A stretch of DNA of 64,000 nt, taken from positions 2,418,001-2,482,000 of the forward strand of contig NC_047069.1 of assembly GCF_902459465.1 (NCBI RefSeq). The letters run 5' to 3'. Source of the stretch: Asterias rubens (Eukaryota; Echinodermata; Asteroidea; Forcipulatida; Asteriidae). Under the pieces are notes generated by a model, which saw nothing but the letters and a program-made list of their open reading frames with translations, did no database searches and was not told where the DNA came from. Of the stretch, positions 1-11,005 are shown in pieces (position 1 is the stretch's first letter; each line of letters opens with the position of its first letter). A program made the translations under genes and the position numbers.

Positions 1-400
1 CATTTAGCAAAGTATCGATATTTCGAAGACGGATATCAGCAGTTAAATCAATTGTTCTGTATTCACTTATCAAGTAAAGAATGTTTTATTATTATTAAAC
101 ATGGCGTGATTATAATAATAATAATTACTTATGATTTTATTTAAAAGATGTAAATGATTCAAAGTAAGTTAATAGTTGGCGGATAGCAACCATATTAAGA
201 TAATTTTGATTAATTATTTTCTCTTTTCTCACAGAACTCTTTTCAGAAATGTGATACAAACTTGACGCTCTGCCAATATTTGGATCTAGGATCCGTACAA
301 CCTTGTTAGTATCTAGTATCAATGTTTCGGTTTGCTGTCAACAATCTACAAGTGATTTATCAGAATTATTGGTTACGGTTCTGACTGGAGCCGTTGTCTT
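1..400. repeat. Duplicated module D, copy 1 (noncoding)
   Basis: This stretch is nearly identical to 57906-58350, and its first 240 bases also match 19616-19870 more loosely. In both good copies it leads straight into the 72-bp satellite, so it is part of the large duplicated unit and not an independent gene. The short minus-strand reading frame inside it is conserved only because the DNA is a recent duplicate. Nothing resembles a protein family. Confidence 0.75.
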
Positions 401-1576
401 CTCATAGTACGGTATTTACATGTTACATGAGAGCTGCTAATCATTAACCACTACGCATAGCTCTACATTCTTCTCATAGTACGGTATTTACACGTTACAT
501 GAGAGCTGCTAATCATTAACCACTACGCATAGCTCTACACTCTTCTCATAGTACGGTATTTACATGTTACATGAGAGCTGCTAATCATTAACCACTGCAC
601 ATAGCTCTACATTCTTCTCATAGTACGGTATTTACATGTTACATGAGAGCTGCTAATCATTAACCACTACGCATAGCTCTACATTCTTCTCATAGTACGG
701 TATTTACATGTTACATGAGAGCTGCTAATCGTTAACCACTACGCATAGCTCTACATTCTTCTCATAGTACGGTATTTACATGTTACATGAGAGCTGCTAA
801 TCATTAACCACTACGCATAGCTCTATATTCTTCTCATAGTACGGTATTTACATGTTACATGAGAGCTGCTAATCATAAACCACTACGCATAGCTCTACAT
901 TTTTCTCATAGTACGGTATTTACATGTTACATGAGAGCTGCTAATCATTANNNNNNNNNNNNNNNNNNNNNNNNNNNNNNNNNNNNNNNNNNNNNNNNNN
1001 NNNNNNNNNNNNNNNNNNNNNNNNNNNNNNNNNNNNNNNNNNNNNNNNNNTACCACTACGCATAGCTCTACATTCTTCTCATAGTACGGTATTTACACGT
1101 TACATGAGAGCTGCTAATCATTAACCACTACGCATAGCTCTACACTCTTCTCATAGTACGGTATTTACATGTTACATGAGAGCTGCTAATCATTAACCAC
1201 TGCACATAGCTCTACATTCTTCTCATAGTACGGTATTTACATGTTACATGAGAGCTGCTAATCATTAACCACTACGCATAGCTCTACATTCTTCTCATAG
1301 TACGGTATTTACATGTTACATGAGAGCTGCTAATCGTTAACCACTACGCATAGCTCTACATTCTTCTCATAGTACGGTATTTACATGTTACATGAGAGCT
1401 GCTAATCATTAACCACTACGCATAGCTCTATATTCTTCTCATAGTACGGTATTTACATGTTACATGAGAGCTGCTAATCATAAACCACTACGCATAGCTC
1501 TACATTTTTCTCATAGTACGGTATTTACATGTTACATGAGAGCTGCTAATCATTAACCACTACGCATAGCTCTACC
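401..1576 (+). repeat. 72-bp tandem satellite array A
   Basis: Head-to-tail monomers of exactly 72 bp, each containing CTCATAGTACGGTATTTACA. The CTCATAG word recurs at 401, 473, 545 and so on. About 7.6 copies lie left of the assembly gap and 7.3 right of it, with one to three substitutions each. The same satellite forms a second array at 58351-59316. The stop codons inside the standard monomer argue against coding. Function is unknown; such arrays are often recombination-prone or heterochromatic. Confidence 0.95.
951..1050. other. Assembly gap of 100 Ns inside the satellite
   Basis: Exactly 100 N characters, the usual placeholder for a gap of unknown size. The monomers on the two sides carry the same ordered series of variants, so the flanks may be two copies of the same contig end. 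Confidence 0.98.
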
Positions 1577-1708
1577 TTCTTTGTAATCTATGTGGCTGCT
1601 TATGCAAGAACATGTAGTCTTAAAACCACGTTTGCCTAGCTGGATGGAACTGAACATGAAACTTGGAGTTTCCTCTGACCGGTCTCTGGCTGTGATGTAC
1701 CTCATAAT

Positions 1709-2490
1709 AATAGACCGATTGCGCTAACATTGTTTACATGTGATCATAGACCTGGGGTATAGAAAAACACAGTTACACAAGACATGGGAAGACTCGTACC
1801 GATGGACCATAATCGGCTGTATTCGTTAACTAACAGCGTTTACTAAAAAACGAAGCCCTGTTTTAGTTGAATGTTGTGACATTTATTTAAATAAACGCTG
1901 TTTGATAAATCCAGTTTTCTTCTACAAAAGTTTCTTTTGAGAGTATGGTTAGACTACGTTAATTACCGAGGTTTGAGCGAGCTCACGCGCCGTGAATTTT
2001 GCGTTGTGCACGGCGTGAAGTCGGGCTGTGCCAAGGGAGACCGCGAAGTTGTCCGACTCTAGCTGACAGCTACCCCTTCTAAGTATATAATTTGAAGGTG
2101 AAAATAAAGGAATTTGCAGCTTCTTCAGGAGATTGTGTTTTTTAAATATTGGCCATTAAATATTGGCAGCAAAATCATTACAATGAGGGCAATGTAAACA
2201 ACACTTTCCGTGCACAAACACATGACATTATGTGAACACTCTCGTAGAATTTCCTATATTGGTGGGCTGTGTAACCATTACAACTGGCATTGTTCAGCCA
2301 CCGGTAAGGTCTCATGGTACAAACTCCAGAATTTTATTCAGTGATTTCGAGAAAGAAAAACCTCAATTAAACAAACAAATGCAACAATAATCATGTCTTT
2401 TTAACGCACGTTGATACGCAGTACGCCGTGTTTGTTGATATGTAATACCTATCTCAGGTCACGTGACGTCTGTAGTGCAATCGGTCTATT
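1709..2490. mobile_element. Candidate 0.8-kb TIR element beside TRIM copy 1
   Basis: AATAGACCGATTGCGCTA at 1709 is matched in inverted orientation at 2473-2490 with one mismatch in 18. The right end is also present next to TRIM copies 2 (about 20290) and 3 (about 31222), but I could not find the left end there, so those may be truncated. I see no coding sequence inside and no clear target duplication. The stretch 1577-1708 and this interior otherwise show nothing I recognise. Confidence 0.4.
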
Positions 2491-2657
2491 GTTATGATTT
2501 TACATCATACCACCTTTAAGTTTGGTAAACCAGCCCAGCAGAGATAAAATCATAAGTGACTCAAAGTAAAGCGAAAATCAAACATTTTATAATAAGGTTA
2601 TTGGTACGTTTAGAATAGTAGTTCACCGTGGATTTGTTGGAATGACAGATTATTCAT

Positions 2658-2790
2658 ATTAATTAAATAAATAATAATTTATTCATTTATATTGCGCCCA
2701 TTCCATAAAATGTACACAAGCGCATAACAAAACTGTGGCATTGTTCAGTGATTCATGCTTGAGCCGAGGATGATTATCTTTTAATATTCT
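2658..2790 (-). mobile_element. Short LINE/SINE 3' tail inserted in the TRIM copy 1 3' flank
   Basis: Compared with the matching flanks of copies 2 and 3, TRIM copy 1 has about 130 extra bases here. They begin with an AATAA-rich stretch followed by TTTATATTGCGCC, which resembles the simple-repeat tail plus end block of the CR1-like fragment at 28072. The insert supplies a minus-strand AATAAA (2678-2683). The polyadenylation signal at the conserved position in copies 2 and 3 is altered in this copy. Confidence 0.4.
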
Positions 2791-2905
2791 TGATGAGAAT
2801 GCCTTGGTTTTGGTTAGTCACTATTATTATTGGATGTTGTTAATTTCCAATTGTCATCCACATTTGACATTATTGTATCATTTTCGACCATGACGTCATC
2901 GACAT

Positions 2906-4840
2906 TCACAGACGATGCAAGACCTTGACCGAGTGACGATCAGCCACGATGAGGTCACCGGTAGGAGTAAACGTCATGTCTAGAGGTGCGTACAAGCCAC
3001 GAGCTACACAGCCGATGTGCTCACCTGATGCTTCGTAATGATGTATCTCATTGATTCCCCAGCCACCGCAATAAACAGACAAAAAAATGTCTCCAGCATC
3101 GTCGCAGCACACACCATAAGGTTTGACAGATTTGCCGTTAATGGAGGTGCTGATATTGAACACCTCGTTTCCAAAGAAATCCACACAAACTAGATTCATC
3201 TTGCCGAAGTGTGTGAATACCAGACGCTCCTTGCTTCTTATAGATAGAAAGCAGTCGCTACTTATATCATCATGATGTATTGTGGAAATGATGGATCCAT
3301 CCATATTATGCAGAGATATGACCTTTCTCTTACAGTCAGCCACTGCAATCCGATCTTTATTGTCCACAGAAATACCACGAAGTAGACTCTTTGACTGCCC
3401 CTCAACTTGATTCTGTGAGGGTCGGAACTGACGAATGTATCTCAGTTCTCTATCATAAACCTTTACATCCTGTCCATCAGTAACCAGGAGCAGGTCATCA
3501 GAGGTCACGGTAACACCAAAAGGTTGTATTAGTTTACCGTCCTCTGTTCCACTTTGACCACCTGAAGATTTGTAACTACCCTTTGATGTAAATGTGGATA
3601 ATAGCCGCCTCGCTGTATCAGTAACGACAATGTCACCATTGCTAAAACAAGCAACGTCCCTTGCACGCTTGAACTCCCCCTCACCTTTCCCTTTTTTACC
3701 AAACTCTGTCTTAACCTCCCACTTCTCTTCCTCTAGTATTTCACCGAGATCTGCATCAGTGACGATATTATGACCTTTGAACCCGATGAATGACTTGCTA
3801 TGCTGCACTGTTTGAAACTGAAGCTCTTTGTGGAAGTCTAAGTTGTGCATAACTTTTGGCTTGAGGTCCAGCAGCTCAAAGTTATCAGCATGTTGCATCA
3901 AGTCATTGACTGAAGCTACGATCTGCTCTGCACGGCTAATCTTATCGTGATTGCTGCTCTGTATGCTCTCAAATCCCTTACCTCTTTCTTGACCGATTTG
4001 TGTGACTCTTTCTTGAAGGTGGCGAGATGCATTTCTTATCTTAGTGATTTCCTCTTCCTCCTTAGCCACAATATCTCGAAGAGCCTGGTCGACCATGAGC
4101 TGTAATCTACGCTGTGAGTGTTTGATAGAGTCGTCCACTTTTTGGAATTGCTTGCGACATTCATCAAACTTCTGCAAGGCTTCATCAACAGCTAGACGAT
4201 AAGATCGAATGGAATCATTGATTTCAGAGAGATTGTGGTTGGACGCTCGGTGATCGAACACCGCACATTTGAGACACACAAGTAATTCACACGTGTCGCA
4301 ATAGAAACACAGTTCCTGGTCAGTGTGTTTCCGGCACGTTTGTGTTTCAGTTTTGTCCTTGTCTTTGGGTCGCACATGTGACGAACCGATAGCATTAACG
4401 ATTTGATGATGACTGATAGCTTTTAGCCTTGCGTGGTGTTCCAGACATGTCTTGCAATAGTTCGCATCACAGTCGACACACCGTGAGACGGCTTCAAGAC
4501 CTTCGTCGCATTGTTCGCAAGCCAAGACAGGAGGGTTAATGTCCTCCTTCGGACCTTCAAGATTAATGACGTCATCAACAAGCGAGCTCAAGAAAAAGCA
4601 GCTAAGAAGACCCGACAATCCCCCATCTGGGATTGATGTTTTCTTTTTACACATTGGGCAAATAATAATATCCGTCTTCGGATCCTGTTTGTCTGTAAGT
4701 TCCTGAAGACATTTTAAGCAGAAGCTGTGAAGACAGTCTAGGATTTTCGGATCGGTGAACCGACTCAGGCAGATTGGGCATTCGATGTGTACATGTCTAA
4801 TCTTGCAAGTGGTCTCGGTGTGTAAAGCAGCTTCAGCCAT
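2906..4840 (-). CDS. TRIM-NHL protein, copy 1 (RING, two B-boxes, coiled coil, NHL)
   Basis: Intact 644-residue intronless frame. The RING finger is canonical C3HC4 with C21, C24, C36, H38, C41, C44, C61 and C64. A B-box 1 type zinc site follows at about 108-147 and B-box 2 at 169-202 (C169, H172, C181, C184, C189, C192, H197, H202). A coiled coil spans about 205-330, and six NHL-like blades fill about 380-644. There is no filamin domain, so it resembles TRIM32/TRIM2-3 relatives rather than TRIM71. RING-TRIM proteins act as E3 ubiquitin ligases and the NHL propeller binds protein or RNA; the target here is unknown. I start at MAEAALHTE because copies 2 and 3 begin there and the upstream 53-residue extension is not conserved. 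TTTCATCAG just upstream of the start could be a splice acceptor for a 5' UTR intron. Confidence 0.93.
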   Translation of the reverse strand: MAEAALHTETTCKIRHVHIECPICLSRFTDPKILDCLHSFCLKCLQELTDKQDPKTDIIICPMCKKKTSIPDGGLSGLLSCFFLSSLVDDVINLEGPKEDINPPVLACEQCDEGLEAVSRCVDCDANYCKTCLEHHARLKAISHHQIVNAIGSSHVRPKDKDKTETQTCRKHTDQELCFYCDTCELLVCLKCAVFDHRASNHNLSEINDSIRSYRLAVDEALQKFDECRKQFQKVDDSIKHSQRRLQLMVDQALRDIVAKEEEEITKIRNASRHLQERVTQIGQERGKGFESIQSSNHDKISRAEQIVASVNDLMQHADNFELLDLKPKVMHNLDFHKELQFQTVQHSKSFIGFKGHNIVTDADLGEILEEEKWEVKTEFGKKGKGEGEFKRARDVACFSNGDIVVTDTARRLLSTFTSKGSYKSSGGQSGTEDGKLIQPFGVTVTSDDLLLVTDGQDVKVYDRELRYIRQFRPSQNQVEGQSKSLLRGISVDNKDRIAVADCKRKVISLHNMDGSIISTIHHDDISSDCFLSIRSKERLVFTHFGKMNLVCVDFFGNEVFNISTSINGKSVKPYGVCCDDAGDIFLSVYCGGWGINEIHHYEASGEHIGCVARGLYAPLDMTFTPTGDLIVADRHSVKVLHRL

Positions 4841-5002
4841 CTTGATGAGAATTGGCTCCTGTAACCTGATGAAATAAAACAAGGACGTGTTCGTTTTACA
4901 ATCAGGGAGTGAACAATAATGGAGACTTTTAGACGCTTGGTGGCAGCACAATAACTGATTCGTAACAGTATACTGGCCTCCTAGGATAAAGACAGGCATT
5001 GG

Positions 5003-5063
5003 TTTTATAAACCCATTGATTACAATGTCACGATAGCATTGGATGTGAATGTGTTATGATTGG
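5003..5063 (-). promoter_or_regulatory. Probable core promoter of TRIM copy 1
   Basis: Reading towards the gene there is a CCAAT box (ATTGG on the plus strand, 5059-5063) and, about 50 bases closer, a TATA-like TTATAAAA (5003-5010), some 160 bases above the start codon. Copy 3 has the same arrangement, and copy 2 keeps a TATA-like word but has lost CCAAT. Conservation across the duplicates is weak evidence because the whole block is recent. Confidence 0.4.
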
Positions 5064-7679
5064 TCCGAGGAGATGTCAGCTTACACTTCCGATCGTCTGC
5101 ATACAGAGTGTGCATAGTGTATGTACGCCGTTGTTTTATTCATTATGTAATGTGTATATGTACGTGTGCGTTGACTGTGAATCTCCATGTGAAATGAATG
5201 AGGGGTCAAATGTGCTGGTATATGGGGTTATGCACGAGCCTCGAGTACTGATCAGTATAATGGAGATCAGTGTGTGGGACCAAGTCAGGTGCGTCATAAT
5301 ATTGAGCGGAGTTTAGCGATGGCAAGCGGTAGCGGTGACCAGCGCCCTCAAGGGTTGACAGCGTTTATAGTGTCACTCGCTCCCACGTTGCTTCCCTTGT
5401 CGTTGCTGTGCACCGCTCACTATTTTCAGGTAAGATTATTTTGTACTTTTATCAAATGTTCTTTTACTAACAATAAATGGTCCCAGACATAAGGGACTCT
5501 GGCATTTTCTGAGTTAGTGACATGTGAAATAGGGGCTAAAACTAGGTAAAATCGCTGTTTTTGTAATAATGTTTTCTGTAAGTCATGAAAATAATGATAG
5601 TAGGCCCTCTCGTGTTCTATGAGCGTAAACATAACGTAATGTGCATGGGTCATAGGATAAAAGACTCTCGGTATAAATTGCATGTATTGTATGTGTTTCT
5701 TTATGGTAGGAAAATACAGTACATGTACTTTAAATGCTTTTTATCTTATCTTGGTAATTTTCGTTTGGTAAAACAGAGCTGTCAGTGCTATTTTTGTTGG
5801 ACAAATCTGCTGACAAAGTAAATAAATAGGTTTTAATAAATTGGTTGATTTCTCCATAATATTTAATAAATTAGAGAACATGCCATTGTGATAACAAGTG
5901 ATTGATTCACCATCATTGCTTTTATTTCACTGTGATAAATTGGTGATTGTAAACTGGTAATTTGAAGGACTCCTTTACTATTTCTGTCAATTCTAAGGTA
6001 ACACAGAGAGTAAAGTAAACTAATAGGCTGCTGGGCTAAATAATTGGTCTTATAATCATTCATGCACCCAGACCCTGTCTAGTTATGTTTTCTAAGATTT
6101 ATTAGGGCTTACGGTCAAGTATTGTAATATCATGTACTTATTAGCTGTTCCGACTGTCCGTCGGAACAGGTATTGTTTTCGTCGAGATTTTTATTATTTT
6201 TATTATTATTATTATTATTCTTTGTTTCTCCCTAAATCCCATAGTGTTTGTACACGTTTTTGCGGCAGCCTAATCTCCTAAACCATAATACGAAAGAGTG
6301 AGTTTATTATACCAAATTGAAGCTTAGAACATAAGCTTAATTCTTATCATAAAAAATGTAAACATTGTTAATTAATAAGCCTTAATTAAGCTTGTGAATA
6401 TTTAATTAGCAAACCTTGTTAACACCATATCTCAAAAATTAGACCGCTGATCCTGAAACTTTGTTCAGCTATACACTAGTCAGGTCCTGTTATACACTAG
6501 TCAGGTCCACCATGACGTCATGTAATGCACGTTTTGTGTCTGTGCACAAACACAGTGGCTCCTGAAGTGTAAACAAACCCAGCTTTCCAAAACATAATTT
6601 ATTTGATTAAAATTAAGTTACATGTTGTACACTTCCCAAAATTGCTTTAGATTAAGATATATTTTATTGATGGTCATTTTAAAAGCATCAGAACTTATAG
6701 AAACAGTGTAATTATTTTAAAAAACCTGTATTTCCGGGGAAGTTTTTTCAAAGATCATCGGTACGGCAAACTTGATTTGAATAGTCAAAATTGTAAAACT
6801 GTTAACTTGACCAAGTCCTTATACCATTTTCGACCGGTGTTATTGCGTTTTTTGGTTCAATATACATAGATTTCTTACCGACTAACCGACTAGCACAAGT
6901 CTAAACTTGTTCCCAAAATTTGACAAGCCTGAGCATGGTGCGTCGTGGACCGGGTTCATTTCAGCCGACGAGCGTGGACGACGAAAATAGACCGCCCGGG
7001 ATTTCGAGTTATTTACGGGTAAAGTCACCTTGTTCGCGCCGGTGACCATTTGCCTAAACTAATTCCAGTATTTCGCGTTACGTTCGGAAATTAGACCATG
7101 ACAAACAAAAACTCTTTGACAGGAATACAAAAGCAGAGATTTTATTATGCTGACGTTTCTCTGGTGGTTGAGTGGCTCAGTTTTATAGAGCTGCTTATAA
7201 TAAACAGGCAAACATTTTGCTTTACAAAATTGCAGAAATTGAGCAGAACACCTGGATTCACAACTTGAACATGAGGCATGGTTAAGCTGCTTTTTGTGTT
7301 TAAAAAGCTATTATGTAGTTTGGTCCTGGGCCAATGGCTTTTAAAGGAAAGAATGTGCAGGGAATGTGTTCTTCACTTCACAATTGGCATCAAACAATTT
7401 GCTACAGTTGACTAATTGTGCTCAACTCCTACGAAACTTTCACTGCGAAAACAGTGACTAAAAAATTTGATTTGCATTCGCAGGAAAAACCGTGCTTTAC
7501 TTGTGACAAAAGTAGGCAGGGGCGACTAGTGTGCTTTAGTGTTAAAGCCGCGACTACAAATTATAATTTGAGTCGCGACTACTGTTTTTATCTCTATTCA
7601 GTTATAATCGTGTCCACACATCGACTACAAAATTTGTCCCGACTACCTGTTTGGTGAACCAGTCGTGTTGCTTACTACT

Positions 7680-7925
7680 ATTCGCAACATAATTAATATT
7701 GCCCTTGCGGCAAAGTGGCACAAATCTTGAGAATCTGTACTTTATCTCGACAAGTGTCATAGTTAGGTTTGAGGTGCGACTAGTCGAGTAGTAAAATTCA
7801 CTAGTCACCCATTCGCAACATAATTAATATTGCCTTTGCGGCACATAGCGGCACAAATTTTGAGAATCTGTATTTTATCTCGTCAAGTGTCGTAGTTAGG
7901 TTTGAGGTTCGACTAGTCGAGTCAT
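7680..7925 (+). repeat. Two-copy tandem duplication, period about 131 bp
   Basis: TTCGCAACATAATTAATATT begins at 7681 and again at 7812. The following sequence, including GACTAGTCGAGT near each unit end, repeats with scattered substitutions. It is noncoding and internal to the 4.4-kb insertion. Confidence 0.8.
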
Positions 7926-8813
7926 GATGGGAACTTGCTTAATGAAAAAGATTCAGTGCTCTGCAGAAGCATTGAATTCTGCGCTTACGTCAAGCGAAGT
8001 AGACTGCTTATAGCAGGGATTTCATTTGTTTGTGTGCTTCCAAGTTCGCACATTATTTTCCAAGCTTGCACATCACAGTAAAGCGGAAAATGGTGATCGT
8101 AAGCGCAGACTTTGGTGGTCATGAGAACCATGTAATTTTGCCCTGTTAGTAGGTTTGGTAAGGCCTACACTTCAAACATGTAAAGTCAAAAAAAATTGTT
8201 AGTACATGAGGGGAAATCTTGTGAAACTGGTCCAATTTGACTCTGCTTCACTGCATAAGCAAAGAATTGACACATCAGAAGCGCGGATATTATCGCTTAC
8301 TTAAAGCATATTTCACAGCTTAGCAGGGATATTTTTGCTTGTGCGCTGGGAAACTTATCATATGTAATCTTTGCTTTGAACTAATTGTACAGATATTTCA
8401 GCGTCTGCACAGTAAGCGGAGAATGGTGGTTGTATAATAAATGGGCAGAGTTTGGTTGAAGCAGACAGAGCCATAAAACTGGGCCGTGTTCTATAGGGGA
8501 AATTATAGCTTGACATTTTGTGACGGTTTTGGTCTCTGCGACGTACACATGCAAATACAGAGTCAGATATAGACATTACGGTGCAGAAATCGTGCAATTT
8601 AAATGTCTAATAAGAGCGCCCCCTATCGGCAGGAGTAGGAAAATAAAGGAGTATCCTACAAATTAATTATGTGTTTTTAAACACGTAAAATAATATCAAA
8701 TGGAAGCTTTAGGATGTTTAGCTTAATTCCTATCATAAAACATATTAAAATTATTTATTAATTAACCACCAGTGACCCTCATATGCATATTAATTAGGAA
8801 ATCTTTGCAGCAT

Positions 8814-9490
8814 CATATCTCAAGAACTTCACGGCCGACTTTTCAACTGTTTGGTTTAAAGACTCCTTGGGGGTTGGAGATTAACTTGAAAAAACTGTGA
8901 CCTCAAGTTGACCTCTACTTCCGCGTCAACCGGAAGTGTCACCATATCTCAAGAACTATACAGCAGATTTTCAAAGTATTTTCAGTTATAAACTCCTCAG
9001 GCATAAAATATTAACTTTAAAAAACCGTAACCTCAAGTTGACCCCTACTTCCAGGTCAACCGGAAGTGGGCCCATATCTCAAGAACTATACAACAGATTA
9101 ACAATTTTGGTTCAGTTATAGACTCCTTGGGCATTCAAGATTAGTTTGAAACAACTTTGACCCCATGTTGACCTTTACTTCCGGGTCAACCGGAAGTGAA
9201 CCCATATCTAAAAAAGTACAAAGCTAATGTTCAATTTTCAGTTGCAGACTCTTAGGCAATAAAATTAGCTTTGGAAAACTGTGACCCCAAGTTGACCTCT
9301 ACTTCTGGGTCAACCGGAAGTGGGACTATATATCAAGATCTACACAACCGATTTTATAGACTCCTTGGCATTGCAGATTAATCTTTGGTAGCTGTGGGCC
9401 CATGTTGACCTTTACTTACGGGTTAGCCGGGAAGTAAAACCTTATAACAAGAGCTACACAACTTTTTTGAAACCCTTTTTTCAGTTATAT
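8814..9490 (+). repeat. Degenerate tandem array, period about 129 bp, about five units
   Basis: Units start CATATCTCAAGAACT at 8814, 8943, 9073 and, more degenerate, near 9203, 9328 and 9440. Each contains a block like CAAGTTGACC, CTACTTCC and then GTCAACCGGAAGTG. Divergence grows towards the right end. No reading frame spans the array. Confidence 0.85.
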
Positions 9491-9710
9491 ATTCCTCGGG
9501 CAATGAAGCACATAATCCAAGCAAAACAACAAGGAACAGCTTCGTGTTTGTTCACAAACACTTAATGTCTAGTTATTGTTGCCTCCATTGTCGTTGCTGT
9601 GCACCGCTCACTATTTTCAGTTTCAATAAACTTGAGTATCTCGAAACCACGGTGTGGTGTGTTTGCTTATTCTACGTCTATAACAAATTACACCACCACC
9701 CCCCTCCACA

Positions 9711-10515
9711 AGTGTTCTCGAAGTGTGACGTCAGACAGGTTAGTTCGTATACTCGAAAATAAGTGACCACGACCAGGATTTTTGAACAATGGACTAACAC
9801 GACTGATCGTGGTATTTTGTATGATGGACATGATTAGAGTTTGACCAATAAGGTTCTTAATTGTTCCCTTTTATACTTTAAACCAAGAATATCACCAATG
9901 TCCAGCCGGCAATCGCAAAGTTTAGCAAGGCCATTTCCATTTTGCAAAGGGTACTCCAGTGGCTAATTTTAAAAGTCTATGTAAATGTTTTTTAGAAGAT
10001 GCACCAAGGCCATGACCGGGGGAGCAATGGTTTTATTTGCACGTTGTTTCGGCAGAATTGTTTTAGGGCACTCCGAGGGGGAAACCCTTTGAGAAAGTAA
10101 TGCCATAGAGAACGTACATAATGGCTGGCTCACACTATTTATATAAGGGGGTACGGCAAGCTACGTTAAGCTGCGAATTACAATTTTGAATTTACCGAAG
10201 ACGGCCGCAAAAATCAGTCGCGTCAAAATTGACTATTTATACGACCCATACACACACGTCTAAAGGCTTTGAGTTACGTCATCGTCACCGGCAACCCACC
10301 GTCAGCCGCCTTTTCTTAACGCCCACCAATCAGCTGCAAGCCGTCTGACCTCGTTTCTTGTTGCCGGGCTCCGTCGAGTTTCCCCCTTTTGCTGTCGCTT
10401 TGCCGCCAACGTTTGGGGACTTTCACGTTCGCGATCACCTTCCGTCTTTGTCTTTTGCCGCTACTATATGTGAGCCAGCTTGAACATATTTCGTGTGACA
10501 GTGAACGAAGTCTGT
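9711..10515. repeat. Promoter-proximal module, unit 1 (noncoding)
   Basis: Matches 46076-46720 and, for its first 300 bases, 22978-23290. It is the continuation of the sequence upstream of the TRIM genes, separated from TRIM copy 1 by the LTR-like insertion. A TATATAAGGGG word near 10140 is kept as ATATAAGGGG near 46500. No gene is visible. Confidence 0.75.
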
Positions 10516-10950
10516 GGTGCGTTCCACTCGCGCAAACGTTGCCAACAGTTGCGCACGTTCGCCAACAATTTCAAGTGGAACGAGTTGTTCCCTGCCACCG
10601 TTGGCGAACGTTGGCAACTTTAGGCGAACATACTTCGGAGGTGTTGGCGAGTGGTTTTTAAAATGGCGGACAAGCATACGGTATTATTTCTTAGTCACAA
10701 ACATAATTACATTGTATTTTCGGTGGATGATAATGCAGATTTGGAATAACAAAGTTAATTAGTTGATGTAATGATGTAAAAAAGAGGACTATTGCAGCAA
10801 AAACAAAGTAAAAAAAAAATACGTATAGTGCGCGCCATCTTCATTTCAGGGCGCCGCCATGTTGACATTGCGTATACGCACCAATCGTTCAAAAGACAAA
10901 AAAACGTTTGCGCGAACAGTTGCGAGTCGTTTGCGCGAGTGGAACGCACC
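10516..10950. mobile_element. MITE, 435 bp, with long terminal inverted repeats
   Basis: GGTGCGTTCCACTCGCGCAA at 10516 is mirrored by the complement ending at 10950. The arms also contain GTTGCC/GGCAAC-rich inner inverted repeats, so the unit can fold back on itself. The short frames that overlap it on both strands are products of this symmetry. I could not identify a convincing target-site duplication. It interrupts the promoter module, whose other copy at 46720 lacks it. Confidence 0.6.
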
Positions 10951-11005
10951 CCTGGACCACATAGTGTAATCATTGCCCTACAAGCATGGTGTAATTTACG
11001 TATTA

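Larger units (their letters stand above)
6145..9572 (+). mobile_element. Helitron-like element candidate
   Basis: The right edge has a Helitron-style end: a 7-bp hairpin (GTGTTTG at 9544-9550 with CAAACAC at 9555-9561), seven bases, then CTAG at 9569-9572 followed by T. Near the left side is a perfect 10-bp stem (CTGTTCCGAC at 6145 and GTCGGAACAG at 6160). The exact left end is not resolved; an A/TC junction lies at 6129-6131. Inside are a 131-bp tandem duplication and a 129-bp array, and no Rep/helicase coding region, so it would be non-autonomous. The stretch 5430-6144 has no recognisable content. Confidence 0.35.
5273..9710. mobile_element. 4.4-kb insertion with LTR-like TG...CA ends and AGTG target duplication
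   Basis: The paralogous module at 46070 reads continuously through GATCAGTGTTCTCG. Here that site is split, with AGTG at 5269-5272 and again at 9711-9714. The insert begins TGTGGGACC and ends CTCCACA. The left end (5273-5429) and right end (9578-9710) share a 43-bp segment, and spliced over it they would form a plausible 247-bp LTR with an AATAAA near its end. The element therefore looks like an LTR retrotransposon remnant with both LTRs incomplete, or a solo LTR opened by another insertion. The interior has no recognisable gag or pol. A short reading frame at 5319 ending in a splice-donor-like GTAAGA lies inside this LTR-like sequence and is probably not a host exon. Confidence 0.65.

Noticed and set aside
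859-1065. Frame running through the N gap
   Set aside because: Artefact of reading Ns and satellite monomers.
401-1576. CRISPR-like array
   Set aside because: The 72-bp units are contiguous with no unique spacers, and the genome is animal.
4841-4999. 53-residue N-terminal extension of TRIM copy 1
   Set aside because: Open only in copy 1; copies 2 and 3 begin at MAEAALHTE and the region overlaps the likely 5' UTR and a possible splice acceptor.
5319-5429. Exon-like frame with a GTAAGA donor
   Set aside because: It lies inside the LTR-like end of the 4.4-kb insertion, and its last 43 bases are repeated at 9578-9620.
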